A stretch of DNA of 64,000 nucleotides, from contig JAPPBY010000035.1 of NCBI GenBank assembly GCA_026702615.1, positions 1 to 64,000 of the forward strand. Reading direction: 5' to 3'. The first letter of the stretch is position 1. The number at the start of each line of letters is the position of its first letter. Shown one piece after another: positions 1-8,271 of this stretch. Source of the DNA: Chloroflexota bacterium. GTDB lineage: Bacteria; Chloroflexota; Dehalococcoidia; Tepidiformales; Tepidiformaceae. The notes under the pieces were generated by a model. The model searched no databases. It saw only the letters and a list, made by a program, of their open reading frames with translations, and was not told the origin of the DNA. The translations under genes were made by a program, and so were the position numbers.

Positions 1-378
1 GCCGTCCTCCTCCCCGTCGACCCCGACGCCAGCGCCCGCGGCTTGCGCGCCCGCTTCCGGGAGCTCGGTCACGAAGTCGCCGTCATCATCTCCGACACCT
101 TCGGCCGCCCCTGGCGCGAGGCCCAGGTCGACGTCGCCATCGGCATCGCCGGGATCAACCCCGTCATCAGCTACATCGGCGAGCATGACCCTCACGGCCA
201 CGAGTTCCTCGTCCAGGCTGTCTGCCGAGCGGACGAGCTCGCCAGCGCCGGCGAGCTCGTGAAGGGCAATCTCAGCCGCGTGCCCGTCGCCCTCATCCGC
301 GGCTATCCCTGGGAGCCCGACGACACGGCCTCGATGACCGACATCATCCGCGAGGCCGAGCGCGACCTCTTCCGCTGA
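1..378 (+). CDS. cofE: Coenzyme F420-0:L-glutamate ligase, C-terminal part (5' end outside window)
   Basis: The frame is open from base 1 to the TGA at 376-378, so the start lies upstream; 125 codons remain. The segment ISDTFGRPWREAQVDVAIG followed by the GNLSRVPVALIRGY region is typical of the C-terminal half of CofE (FbiB N-terminal type), a cytosolic GTP-dependent enzyme that adds glutamate to F420-0. This implies that the organism makes the deazaflavin cofactor F420. The dut start follows 8 bp after the stop, so the two genes are probably co-transcribed, though no functional link between them is known. Whether the protein carries the extra nitroreductase-like domain of actinobacterial FbiB can be answered only for the C-terminus: the protein ends right after the ligase domain, so it is CofE-like rather than FbiB-like. 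Confidence 0.85.
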   Translation, partial: AVLLPVDPDASARGLRARFRELGHEVAVIISDTFGRPWREAQVDVAIGIAGINPVISYIGEHDPHGHEFLVQAVCRADELASAGELVKGNLSRVPVALIRGYPWEPDDTASMTDIIREAERDLFR

Positions 379-386
379 GCCCGCCG

Positions 387-818
387 ATGGACGAGATCGG
401 GGTCAAGGTGCTGCGCGACGGAGCGCGGCTGCCCCAAAAGGCCAGCGAGCACGCCTCCGGCTACGACCTCTACGCCTGCCTCCCCGACGGCCCGGTCGAG
501 GTTGGGAACTTTCCCGTGCGCATCCCCACCGGACTCGCCTTCGCCGTACCCCCCGGGCTCGACGCGCAGATCCGTCCCCGGAGTGGCCTTGCCAGCCGGG
601 GGGTACTGTCGACTCTCGGAACCCTCGACGCCGACTACCGCGGCGAGCTCTTCCTGAGCCTCTACACGCTCACCCCAGAGGTCAGGCACGTCGTGGAGCA
701 CGGCGATCGTGTCGCCCAGCTCATCATCACGCGCCTGACCAATGTCGAGTTCGCCCTCCGCGACGAGCTCCCTGAGACCGAGCGCGGCGCCGGCGGCCAC
801 GGCAGCACCGGCCGCTGA
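387..818 (+). CDS. dut: dUTP diphosphatase
   Basis: A 143-residue trimeric dUTPase, which hydrolyses dUTP to dUMP and PPi, keeping uracil out of DNA and supplying dUMP for thymidylate synthesis. All five family motifs are visible in order: ASGYDLYA (motif 1), RPRSGLA (motif 2), GTLDADYRGEL (motif 3, with the catalytic Asp), GDRVAQLII (motif 4) and the glycine-rich C-terminal arm TERGAGGHGSTG (motif 5), which closes over the active site. Length is normal for the family. ATG at 387 is chosen because it fits the N-terminal strand and lies just after the cofE stop. Confidence 0.93.
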   Translation: MDEIGVKVLRDGARLPQKASEHASGYDLYACLPDGPVEVGNFPVRIPTGLAFAVPPGLDAQIRPRSGLASRGVLSTLGTLDADYRGELFLSLYTLTPEVRHVVEHGDRVAQLIITRLTNVEFALRDELPETERGAGGHGSTGR

Positions 819-888
819 CACGCGCCGTTGGCCGTAGGCCGCGCGTGTCCTACCGTATGCCTTCACGCCTTCCCCCGGGGACGCACCC

Positions 889-1233
889 ATGTCGTACGAA
901 CTCGATGCCCTGACCGACGCCACGCCCCGCGACGACCTGCCCGACTTCGGCAGCGGCGACACCGTGCGCGTCCACGCCAAGGTCGTCGAGGGCAACAAGG
1001 AGCGCATCCAGGTCTTCGCGGGCGTCGTCATCCGCAAGCGGCGCAAGGGCATGGCCTCGAACTTCACCGTCCGCAAGATCGCCAGCGGTGTCGGCGTCGA
1101 GCGCACCTTCCCCCTCTACAGCCCCCGCCTCGACAAGATCGAGGTCGTGCGCCGCGGCAAGGTCCGCCGTAAGAACCTCTCCTATCTCCGCGGCCTCACC
1201 GGTCGAGCGGCCCGCATCAAGGAACGCCGCTAG
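889..1233 (+). CDS. rplS: 50S ribosomal protein L19
   Basis: A 114-residue L19, a protein at the 30S-50S interface. Recognisable segments are [20 protein letters not shown], the [10 protein letters not shown] strand, the [22 protein letters not shown] core and the basic tail [16 protein letters not shown]. The usual neighbours (trmD, rimM, rpsP) are not adjacent; it sits alone between dut and a secreted protein. A TACCGT box at 851-856 and a GGGGA 5-9 nt before the ATG could be its own promoter and ribosome binding site. Confidence 0.95.
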   Translation: MSYELDALTDATPRDDLPDFGSGDTVRVHAKVVEGNKERIQVFAGVVIRKRRKGMASNFTVRKIASGVGVERTFPLYSPRLDKIEVVRRGKVRRKNLSYLRGLTGRAARIKERR

Positions 1234-1275
1234 CCTTTCGGCCGTCCGGCTGGGGAAATTCCCTGGCCACTGCGC

Positions 1276-1281
1276 TAGGCT
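1276..1281 (+). promoter_or_regulatory. Candidate -10 box of a leaderless promoter
   Basis: TAGGCT ends 6 nt before the ATG at 1288, with no Shine-Dalgarno sequence between. Transcription would start at or next to the start codon. No clear -35 box is visible. Confidence 0.4.
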
Positions 1282-1287
1282 CCCGCA

Positions 1288-2361
1288 ATGGTTCGCCTGT
1301 ATATCTTGCTCGCCGTCCTCGTCGCGACTCCAGCGTTGGCTGCCGTATCCGTAGTCAGCGCTGACGAAGAGACTGAGAACTCGGGTTTCGTCAGCGTCGA
1401 TGTGCGCGTGTGGCAGGACGTCAGGGACGATCACGCCCTCTACATCAGCGCTCGTGCTGCTGGCGACTCCTGGCGCACGCTCGGAACAATTCCCCTCCCT
1501 CTCGACGATGGTCATAGTGCTAGCGGACGCCTTCGCTATGGCGACATCAGCGTTGCGGTGCTTGCGGTGGACCGGTTCGCCGGCGTCGATGTTCGAGTCT
1601 GGCAGGACGTCAACTATGGCAATGCCATCTACATCGGCGCCCGCCTGGCTGGGGTCCCGTGGGATACGCTCGGGACGATCCCTCTCCCGCTCGCTGATGG
1701 CCACAGTAGCAGCGGACGCTTCCGCTATGGAGACGTCACGCTCTCCGTCCCCTGGCTCGTCAGCATCGAAGGCACGGTGACTGACCTCGAAGGAAGGCCC
1801 CGGGAAGGGATTGCCCTGGAGGCCTTTCCGGCCAGCACTTCGAACTTTCGTGTCGGACACGGAGCCGCCCGAAGCACGACAGGCAACGATGGGAGTTTCT
1901 CGTTCTCTGTTCCCGCGGACTCGTACTACCTGGGGCTGGTGGGCACCGGAGCCCGCTTCCCGTCGTACTGGGGGAGTGAAGGGCAGTTCGCGGAGGTTCC
2001 CGAGAGCTTAAGGCCACTTGACGTGGGTGCCGACATCACAGGACTTGTGCTCACATACGGGGTGATCAGCGGCTCGGTTCGTGGCATCTGGCAGGTGTCA
2101 GAGGACTTGCATGTCCGGCTCGGGGAACCGGCCAGAAACACGGGCTATTTCGAACCGCTCCGGGGCGCATTCGCGTACATCCGTGCCCCCGGTACCTACC
2201 TGTTGACGATTGTCTGCCATGTCACCGACACGCTCGGCTGGTATGGCGGTGAAACCGGCTTCGTGACGGAACGCGCCGGTGCCACTCCCATTGCTCTTGA
2301 AGCCGCTGACGTCGTCGGTCTCGTCATCGACCTCCCTGAGGACCGGCCGTCCTGTCTCTAG
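1288..2361 (+). CDS. Secreted protein with two RVWQDV repeats and a carboxypeptidase-regulatory-like domain
   Basis: A 357-residue predicted exported protein of unknown function. Residues 1-25 form a signal peptide (hydrophobic LLAVLVATPALAA). Two ~54-residue repeats follow at about 37-90 and 100-155, each with RVWQDV, then [IL]YI[SG]AR, then TLGTIPLPL, then a ...GR[LF]RYGD[IV] end. Residues ~158-230 resemble the CarboxypepD_reg/CnaB beta-sandwich (IEGTVTDLEGRP ... DGSFSFSVPA). The rest, to the Cys near the end, looks like a further beta domain. The same repeat pair occurs in the propeller protein at 33764-36157. Codon use is less GC-biased than in rplS. The gene converges on fakA with 7 bp between stops. 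A surface or envelope role is inference. Confidence 0.7.
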   Translation: MVRLYILLAVLVATPALAAVSVVSADEETENSGFVSVDVRVWQDVRDDHALYISARAAGDSWRTLGTIPLPLDDGHSASGRLRYGDISVAVLAVDRFAGVDVRVWQDVNYGNAIYIGARLAGVPWDTLGTIPLPLADGHSSSGRFRYGDVTLSVPWLVSIEGTVTDLEGRPREGIALEAFPASTSNFRVGHGAARSTTGNDGSFSFSVPADSYYLGLVGTGARFPSYWGSEGQFAEVPESLRPLDVGADITGLVLTYGVISGSVRGIWQVSEDLHVRLGEPARNTGYFEPLRGAFAYIRAPGTYLLTIVCHVTDTLGWYGGETGFVTERAGATPIALEAADVVGLVIDLPEDRPSCL

Positions 2362-2368
2362 CTGCCCC

Positions 2369-3964
2369 CTAAGCCTCCACCGCCGCCACCAGCTCATACA
2401 GCGGCTGGCCGCCCTCCACCACCTCCACCTCGACGTCCTCGAACGCTGCCTCGATGCGCTCCCCGAGCTCGTCCCGCGAGCCTTCGAACCCCTCCCCCAC
2501 GTAGACCGTCACGATGGCGGCTTCCTCCGCCTCCGCCTCCCACAGCCCCGCCAGTAGCCCCTCCACCGGGTCGTCGGTCGCTCCGATGAGCGTCCCGTCT
2601 ACGAGCGTGATTGCCTCCCCTTCTTGCACGTCCACCCCGTCCGCCGTGCGATCCGCCGCCGCGCGCGTCACCTCGACAGAGTGCGTCGCTTCGAGAGCCT
2701 CCGCCAGCGCCTCCTTGTTCTCCTCGGGCGTCGAGAGGGCGTTGAAGGCGATCGCCGCCGCCGCGCCCTGTCCCAGCGAGATCGAGGGCGCCACGTGGAG
2801 GTTGCAGCGCGCCAGCTCGACCGCCTGCTCCGCCGCCGGAATCGCGTTCTTGTGGTTCGGAAGCACGATCACGTCCGCCGGCCCAAGCGCGTCTGCCGCC
2901 TGCGCGATGTCGCCCGCCGCGGGCTTCACGATCGCCTCCAGGCGGTGAACGCTTGCGCCCAGGCTGCCGAACACCTCGTCGAACCCTGCGCTGCTGCTCA
3001 ACGCCAGCAGCCCCACCTTCAGCCCCTCGCCGCTCCCCTCCTCCCGGAAGCGCACGTGCTGCGCGCTCATGTCCTCGAACTTCGGCCGCGTCAGCTCCCC
3101 AAACGTCCCCGCCTCCTCCAGCAGCCGCTCCGGCTCGTTCGTGTGCACGTGGACCCGCAGAGCCTGCTCGTCCCCCACGATCACCACCGACCCGAACCCC
3201 TCGCCCTCCGTGTGTCGCCGTAACCCCTCGACGTCAACCTCTCGCTCGCCCGAGACCAGCACGAACTCCGTGCAGTACCCGAACCCGTCATCGATGTGTC
3301 CGGGCAGCATCGCCAGCGGCTTGTCCGGGATCGCGACCGGCGGCGGGAGCTCGCCCCGCAGCGCCGCCACCAGGCCCCGCAGCACGACGCAGACCCCCTC
3401 GCCCCCCGCGTCCGTGACTCCTGCCTCCCGCAGTGCCGGGAGCTGGTCGATGGTTTCCTCCTCTGCCCGTTCGGCCTCCCCCAGCGCCGCCTCCAGCACC
3501 GCCAGCACCCCCTCGCCCGACCGCTCCTCCGCCCCCGTTGCCGCCGCTCGCAGGACCGTGAGCATCGTGCCCTCCACCGGCTCCGAGACGGCCGTGTAGG
3601 CCGCCGCCGCCGCCGCTTTCAGCCCCTCGGCGAGCGCCTCGCCAGCCAGCTCCTCCACCTCTCCGACGCCCTTCGCCAGCCCGAGCAGGGACTGCGACAG
3701 GATCACCCCCGAGTTCCCCCGTCCGCCGTAGAGCGCTCCCCGCGCGAACGTCGCCAGCACCTGCCCCGCCGCCAGGGGTTCCTCCAGCGCGAGCATGTGA
3801 TCGCACGCCTCGCGCAGCGTGGCCGCCATGTTCGAACCCGTGTCGCCATCCGGCACCGGGTAGACGTTGATGGCGTCGACGGCCTTGGCCGACGCGGTCA
3901 GGTAGTCCGATGCCGACGTGATCGCGGCACGCAGCTCGGTCCCGCTCAGCGTGTCGACGCTCAT
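2369..3964 (-). CDS. fakA: DhaL/DAK2-domain kinase, fatty acid kinase FakA-like (YloV family)
   Basis: 531 residues when started at the ATG at 3964 (MSVDTLSG); an upstream in-frame start is possible, but the ATG has a GGGAGG box upstream and matches the family N-terminus. The N-terminal DhaL (DAK2) domain has the nucleotide/Mg site INVYPVPDGDTGSNM and the RGNSGVILSQ loop; a middle domain and a C-terminal DegV/EDD-like half follow. In Firmicutes this architecture is FakA, which phosphorylates fatty acids held by a FakB (DegV) partner to feed acyl-phosphate into phospholipid synthesis. A DegV-family protein at 4990-5832, two genes away, is a natural partner. The pairing is inference from family and proximity. 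Divergent from rpmB. Confidence 0.85.
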   Translation of the reverse strand: MSVDTLSGTELRAAITSASDYLTASAKAVDAINVYPVPDGDTGSNMAATLREACDHMLALEEPLAAGQVLATFARGALYGGRGNSGVILSQSLLGLAKGVGEVEELAGEALAEGLKAAAAAAYTAVSEPVEGTMLTVLRAAATGAEERSGEGVLAVLEAALGEAERAEEETIDQLPALREAGVTDAGGEGVCVVLRGLVAALRGELPPPVAIPDKPLAMLPGHIDDGFGYCTEFVLVSGEREVDVEGLRRHTEGEGFGSVVIVGDEQALRVHVHTNEPERLLEEAGTFGELTRPKFEDMSAQHVRFREEGSGEGLKVGLLALSSSAGFDEVFGSLGASVHRLEAIVKPAAGDIAQAADALGPADVIVLPNHKNAIPAAEQAVELARCNLHVAPSISLGQGAAAAIAFNALSTPEENKEALAEALEATHSVEVTRAAADRTADGVDVQEGEAITLVDGTLIGATDDPVEGLLAGLWEAEAEEAAIVTVYVGEGFEGSRDELGERIEAAFEDVEVEVVEGGQPLYELVAAVEA

Positions 3965-4011
3965 GCCCCCGCCTCCCACAACGCCCGATGGCTGGTAGCC
4001 GAAACCGGTGC

Positions 4012-4017
4012 TAGCAT
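4012..4017 (+). promoter_or_regulatory. Candidate -10 box for rpmB
   Basis: TAGCAT lies 30 nt upstream of the rpmB ATG in the divergent fakA-rpmB spacer. A GAGGGAGCAGCCC segment between box and start includes a possible GGGAG ribosome binding site. No convincing -35 box. Confidence 0.35.
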
Positions 4018-4047
4018 CGGCCTTCAGCCTTTCGAGGGAGCAGCCCA

Positions 4048-4260
4048 ATGGCCAGCGGCGCCTGCGACACCTGCGACAAGAAGACCACCTTCGGTCGCCA
4101 TATCCGCCACCGCCACGGCGGACGCTGGGAGCGCAAGGCGCCCTCGAAGCCGCGAATGCTCCGCCCCAACGTGAACAAGCAGCGGGTCTTCATCGATGGT
4201 TCCTGGAAGCGCCTGAACATCTGCGCCCGCTGCCTCCGCACGCTCTCCAAGAGCGCCTAG
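4048..4260 (+). CDS. rpmB: 50S ribosomal protein L28, zinc-binding form
   Basis: A 70-residue L28 of the large subunit. It has two CxxC pairs, CDTC near residue 6 and CARC near residue 58, so it is the zinc-ribbon (C+) form. Family segments FGRHIRHRHGGRW, RPNVNKQRVF and KRLNICARCLRTLSK are present. The stop codon overlaps the convergent rpe stop by 3 bp. Confidence 0.95.
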   Translation: MASGACDTCDKKTTFGRHIRHRHGGRWERKAPSKPRMLRPNVNKQRVFIDGSWKRLNICARCLRTLSKSA

Positions 4261-4925
4261 CTCCCGGCGGCCAGCGCCGCCCGCAGCGACGCAAGGTTCT
4301 CCGCCACGCTCGCCCGATCGTTGTAGACGCTGCTCCCGCAGACGAGCGCGTCGGCGCCCGCCGCCGCGCAGGTGGCCGCGTTCTCGACCTTCACGCCCCC
4401 GTCGATCTCGATGCGCGCGCCGTGACCCCCTTCGTCGAGCAGCGAGCGCAGGCGGGACACCTTCTCCAGCTGCGCGGGCATGAGCGTCTGCCCGCCCCAG
4501 CCGGGGTTGATCGTCATCACCATCACCTGGTCGGCGTCCGGGAGGGACTCCTCAATCGCCGCCAGTGGCGTGCCCGGGTTCAGGCAGACGCCCGCTTCGG
4601 CGCCGCCCTTGTGGATGAGGTCGAGCACGCGGTTGATGTGGCTGGTCGCCTCCACGTGCACGTTCACGGTCTGTGCTGCCTCCGTGTAGAACCCCACCTG
4701 CCGCTCCGGCTCGGACACCATCAGGTGGATGTCGAACGGAAGCGACGTGACCTTCCGCAGCGCGTCCACCACCACGTGGCCGAAGGTGATGTTTGGCACG
4801 AAGCGCCCGTCCATCACGTCCAGGTGGAGCAGGTCCGCCCCGCCTTCCTCCGCCGCCCGCACTTCGTCCGCGAGCCGCCCGAAGTCCGCCGTCAGGATCG
4901 AGGGAGCGAGTTTCACCGTGCGCAT
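4257..4925 (-). CDS. rpe: Ribulose-phosphate 3-epimerase
   Basis: 222 residues. Interconverts ribulose-5-phosphate and xylulose-5-phosphate in the pentose phosphate pathway. Family signatures: APSILTADFGRL, the metal-site strand LLHLDVMDGRFVPNITFG, FDIHLMVSEP, MTINPGWGGQ and the phosphate-binding EIDGGV plus GADALVCGSSVY. It is a single-domain TIM barrel of normal length. A TACAAT box ends 6 nt before the ATG, so the transcript is probably leaderless. The adjacent DegV gene starts on the opposite strand 65 bp away. Confidence 0.94.
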   Translation of the reverse strand: MRTVKLAPSILTADFGRLADEVRAAEEGGADLLHLDVMDGRFVPNITFGHVVVDALRKVTSLPFDIHLMVSEPERQVGFYTEAAQTVNVHVEATSHINRVLDLIHKGGAEAGVCLNPGTPLAAIEESLPDADQVMVMTINPGWGGQTLMPAQLEKVSRLRSLLDEGGHGARIEIDGGVKVENAATCAAAGADALVCGSSVYNDRASVAENLASLRAALAAGS

Positions 4926-4931
4926 GGCTGG

Positions 4932-4937
4932 ATTGTA
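4932..4937 (-). promoter_or_regulatory. Candidate -10 box of a leaderless rpe promoter
   Basis: TACAAT on the minus strand, 6 nt before the rpe ATG at 4925, without room for a Shine-Dalgarno sequence. Confidence 0.45.
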
Positions 4938-4958
4938 TGCGCTCGGCAGCGCCCGCCG

Positions 4959-4964
4959 TATACT
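4959..4964 (+). promoter_or_regulatory. Candidate -10 box for the degV-recG pair
   Basis: TATACT, close to the sigma-70 -10 consensus, 25 nt before the ATG at 4990. A GTAGGGGG ribosome binding site lies between. A TTGTAT at 4933-4938 could be a -35 box but with a long 20-bp spacer. Confidence 0.45.
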
Positions 4965-4989
4965 TCACGTGCGTAGGGGGTTGATCCTT

Positions 4990-5832
4990 ATGCCCGTACA
5001 GGTCGTTACCGATTCCACCAGCGATATCAGCCCTCCGGAAGCCGAGGAGCTCGGCGTCAGGGTCGTTCCCGCCCTTGTGGCGTTCGGCGACGATGTCTAC
5101 CGCGACCGCGTCGATATCACCCCCTCCGAGTTCTACGAACGCCTGACGACCGCGCGCGAGTTCCCCAAGACGAGCCAGCCCAGCGTCGAGGCCTTCGCGA
5201 GCGTCTACCGCGAGGTCGCCGCCGAGGGGAACGACATCGCCTCCATCCACGTCTCCTCCAAGCTCTCTGGCACGCTCAACTCCGCCTCCATCGCCAGCGA
5301 GACGAGCGAGCTGGAGACACGCATCGAGCTCCTCGATTCCTACACCGCTGGCGTCGGGCTGCGCGCGGTGGTCGAGGCCGCCGCTGAGCGCGCCCGCGAA
5401 GGCGCGCCGCTCGAGGAAGTGACCGCCGCTGCCCGCAGCGTGATGGACCGCGCCCGGGTCGTCGTTACCCTCGATACCCTCGAGTACCTGCAGAAGGGCG
5501 GCCGCATCGGCCGCGCCGGCGCCCTCGTCGGTACCGCCCTCCGCATCAAGCCGCTCATCCACATCGATGGCGGCGAGGTCGCCCCCTTCGACCGCGTCCG
5601 CACGCGCTCCAAGGCCCTGAAGCGTCTGGAGGAGGTCACGCTGGAGGACAAGACCCTGGAGCGGCTCTTCGTCATCTATTCGGACAACGACGCCAGCGCC
5701 AGGCAGCTCGTTGAGGACGTGACGCCGCAGCTCCCGCACACCCGCATCCAGGTGATCCAGACAGGACCCACCGTCGGCGCCTATCTCGGTCCCAACGCCC
5801 TCGGCATCTGCACGGTGCGGCGGAGCCCGTAG
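4990..5832 (+). CDS. DegV family fatty-acid-binding protein (FakB-like)
   Basis: 280 residues, the usual DegV length. The N-terminal Rossmann-like domain carries VVTDSTSDI, and the fatty-acid pocket is marked by VSSKLSGTLNSA. The second domain has TLEYLQKGGRIGRAGA and a C-terminal GPTVGAYLGPNALGI. DegV proteins bind a single fatty acid; with a DhaL kinase (FakA) they form the fatty acid kinase that activates exogenous acyl chains. FakA is encoded nearby at 2369-3964. The ATG at 4990 is preceded by AGGGGG; the frame is open further upstream but homology starts at MPVQVVTD. The recG TTG start follows 2 bp after the stop. Confidence 0.88.
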   Translation: MPVQVVTDSTSDISPPEAEELGVRVVPALVAFGDDVYRDRVDITPSEFYERLTTAREFPKTSQPSVEAFASVYREVAAEGNDIASIHVSSKLSGTLNSASIASETSELETRIELLDSYTAGVGLRAVVEAAAERAREGAPLEEVTAAARSVMDRARVVVTLDTLEYLQKGGRIGRAGALVGTALRIKPLIHIDGGEVAPFDRVRTRSKALKRLEEVTLEDKTLERLFVIYSDNDASARQLVEDVTPQLPHTRIQVIQTGPTVGAYLGPNALGICTVRRSP

Positions 5833-5834
5833 GG

Positions 5835-8267
5835 TTGGCCGCCACCCCTTCTCCACCCTCCCCCGCGACCGAGCTTTCCCGTCTCCGGGCCGTCTTCGAG
5901 CGCGAGCTTGAGCAGGGCGCTGCGAACAGCGAGATCACCGGCGGCCTCGACCCGCTGCTCATTCGCATGGTCGATAACGGCGTCATCGCCCGCGGCCATC
6001 CCCTCTACGAACGCATCCGCGGCCTTCAGCGCGGCGGCGGCTACCGCGGCCTGACCGAGGAAGGCCGCCGCAAGTGGCTGGAACGCGCCATCCCCGCCGC
6101 CGGTCCCGACGCTGGCGATGATGTCCCGGCGCCCGCCGCGAGCGGGCGGAACCGTCCCCTCGCCCCCGAAGATCCAGTGACCCGCCTGCCCGGCATCGGC
6201 AAGAGCGCCGCTGAGCGCTTCGAGAAGCTCAGCGTGACGACCGCCGGCGACGCCGCCCTCTTCTTCCCCCGCCGCTTCCGCGACTTCACCGATGTTCGCC
6301 GCATCTCCGACCTTGAGCCCGACGGCCTCCCCAAGACCGTCGTCGGCACGATCCTCAAGTCCGGCCAGCTCCGCTACGGCAGGCGCGTGCGTGGCAGCGA
6401 GGCCATCATCACCGACGGCTCCGGCTCCCTCCGCCTCGTCTGGTTCAACATGCCCTGGGTGCATCGGGGGTTGAAGGAGGGCGAGGAGTTCGCCGTCTCC
6501 GGCACCGTCACCGTCTACCGGGGGCGCATGCAGATGGCGAACCCGCCCGAGTACGAGCCTTTCGACTCGAACCTCATGCGCCCCGGCCGCCTCCTCCCCA
6601 TCTACCCCGGCACCCGGGGACTCGGTCAGCGCACGATCCGCCGCGCCGTTGGCCACGCCGTCGAGCAGCTGGCCGACCGCCTCCCCGACCCCTTCCCCGG
6701 CTGGCTCGCGAAGGAGGAAGGCCTTGAGCCCTTCGGCGACTGCGTCAGCGCCTACCACACTCCGGAGACACTGCGTGACGTTGAAACCACCCGCCAGCGC
6801 CTCGCCCTCGGCGAGTTCCTCGCCATCCAGGTGGCCGTGCTCCAGCGGCGAGCCGTCTGGCAGCACGATCAGCACGCCCCCGAGCTCGAGTTCGGCGCCC
6901 ATCTCGACGGCTACCTCGATTCTCTTCCCTTCCGCCTGACCAACCCGCAGCGCCGCGCCCTCGACGAGATCCTCGCCGATATCGGGAACACGGCCCCCAT
7001 GCTGCGGCTGCTCCAGGGCGATGTCGGCAGCGGCAAGACCGTCGTCGCCTTTGCCGCCATGCTCGCCGCCGTCGCCGCCGGACGGCAGGCGGCGCTCATG
7101 GCCCCGACCGAGATCCTGGCCGAGCAGCACTACCGCTCCCTCGTGGCCCTGCTCGGCGGCGGCGAGTCCGCATTCGAGGGCATGTTCGCGCCCGACTGGC
7201 TCGACCAGCGCCCCCTCCGCGCCGCCCTGTTGACCGGCTCCCGCACCGCCGCCGAAAAGAAGCGCGTTCGCGAGGCCGCCGCGCACGGCGGTGCCGACAT
7301 CGTGATCGGCACCCACGCCATCATCGAGGAGGCGGTCGAGCTCCCCCGCCTCGCCCTCGCCGTCGTCGACGAGCAGCACCGGTTCGGTGTAGACCAGCGC
7401 GCCCGCCTTCGCCAGAAGGGCGCCAACCCCCACCTCCTCGTCATGACCGCCACCCCCATCCCCCGCACCCTCGCCCTGACCGTCTACGGCGACCTCGAAG
7501 TCTCGACCATCGACGAGCTCCCTCCGGGGCGGCTTCCTGTCAAAACGACTTGGATCAAACCCGAGGATCGTGAACTAGCGTACGAATCGCTTCGCGCGCG
7601 CCTCGACGCTGAGGAGCAGGCGTTCGTCATTTGCCCCCTTGTCGATGAGTCCGAGGTGCTCGATGTGCGTTCCGCCGAGGAGGAGTTCGAGCGGCTGCGG
7701 AGCGGCCCCCTCGCTGCCTACCGCCTCGACCTCCTGCACGGGCGCATGTCCGGCCGCCAGAAGGACGAGGTTATGGGCCGCTTCGGTTCCGGCGAGACCG
7801 ACGTGCTCGTCTCGACCAGCGTCGTCGAGGTCGGTATCGACGTCCCCAACGCAACCACGATCGTCATCGAGGGCGCCGAGCGCTTCGGCCTCAGCCAGCT
7901 CCACCAGTTCCGCGGCCGCGTCGGGCGCTCCGATCGCCAGGGCTACTGCCTCCTCTTCAGCAGCGACGAGGATCCCAACCCGGATGCGCAGAACCGCCTC
8001 CGCGCGATGGAACGCACGACCGATGGCTTCGAGCTCGCCGAGGTCGACCTGGAGATGCGCGGCGAGGGCGAGGCCTGGGGCATGGCCCAGAGCGGCGGCA
8101 ACGGCATGCTTCGCGTCGCCCGCGTTACCGACCGCGACCTGCTGACGGATGCGCGCGAGATGGCGCGCCGCATCCTCGCCCGCGACCCTCTCCTGCAGAA
8201 GCCCGAGCACCGCGGCATCGCCATGAACGCCAGGCCCTTCCTCGAAACCGCCACCGAGGCCAACTGA
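5835..8267 (+). CDS. recG: ATP-dependent DNA helicase RecG
   Basis: 810 residues. A monomeric helicase/translocase that remodels stalled forks and Holliday junctions. The start appears to be the TTG at 5835, which gives a ~110-residue N-terminal extension before the wedge region (LPGIGKSAAERFEKL, OB-fold ITDGSGSLRLVWFNMPW). Helicase motifs: QGDVGSGKT (I), MAPTEILAEQH (Ia), VVDEQHRFG (DEQH, II), TATPIPRTLA (III), GIDVPNATTIVI (V) and QFRGRVGRSDRQGYCLL (VI). The N-terminal extension resembles those in RecG of Chloroflexota and cyanobacteria, but its exact start is uncertain. Confidence 0.95.
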   Translation: MAATPSPPSPATELSRLRAVFERELEQGAANSEITGGLDPLLIRMVDNGVIARGHPLYERIRGLQRGGGYRGLTEEGRRKWLERAIPAAGPDAGDDVPAPAASGRNRPLAPEDPVTRLPGIGKSAAERFEKLSVTTAGDAALFFPRRFRDFTDVRRISDLEPDGLPKTVVGTILKSGQLRYGRRVRGSEAIITDGSGSLRLVWFNMPWVHRGLKEGEEFAVSGTVTVYRGRMQMANPPEYEPFDSNLMRPGRLLPIYPGTRGLGQRTIRRAVGHAVEQLADRLPDPFPGWLAKEEGLEPFGDCVSAYHTPETLRDVETTRQRLALGEFLAIQVAVLQRRAVWQHDQHAPELEFGAHLDGYLDSLPFRLTNPQRRALDEILADIGNTAPMLRLLQGDVGSGKTVVAFAAMLAAVAAGRQAALMAPTEILAEQHYRSLVALLGGGESAFEGMFAPDWLDQRPLRAALLTGSRTAAEKKRVREAAAHGGADIVIGTHAIIEEAVELPRLALAVVDEQHRFGVDQRARLRQKGANPHLLVMTATPIPRTLALTVYGDLEVSTIDELPPGRLPVKTTWIKPEDRELAYESLRARLDAEEQAFVICPLVDESEVLDVRSAEEEFERLRSGPLAAYRLDLLHGRMSGRQKDEVMGRFGSGETDVLVSTSVVEVGIDVPNATTIVIEGAERFGLSQLHQFRGRVGRSDRQGYCLLFSSDEDPNPDAQNRLRAMERTTDGFELAEVDLEMRGEGEAWGMAQSGGNGMLRVARVTDRDLLTDAREMARRILARDPLLQKPEHRGIAMNARPFLETATEAN

Positions 8268-8271
8268 GCCG

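Noticed and set aside
2953-3417. Pro/Ser/Arg-rich plus-strand frame opposite fakA
   Set aside because: Composition is that of a wrong-frame reading of GC-rich DNA; fakA has clear DhaL motifs.
5781-7433. 550-codon minus-strand frame opposite recG
   Set aside because: Shadow of the RecG helicase domain, which has all motifs on the plus strand.
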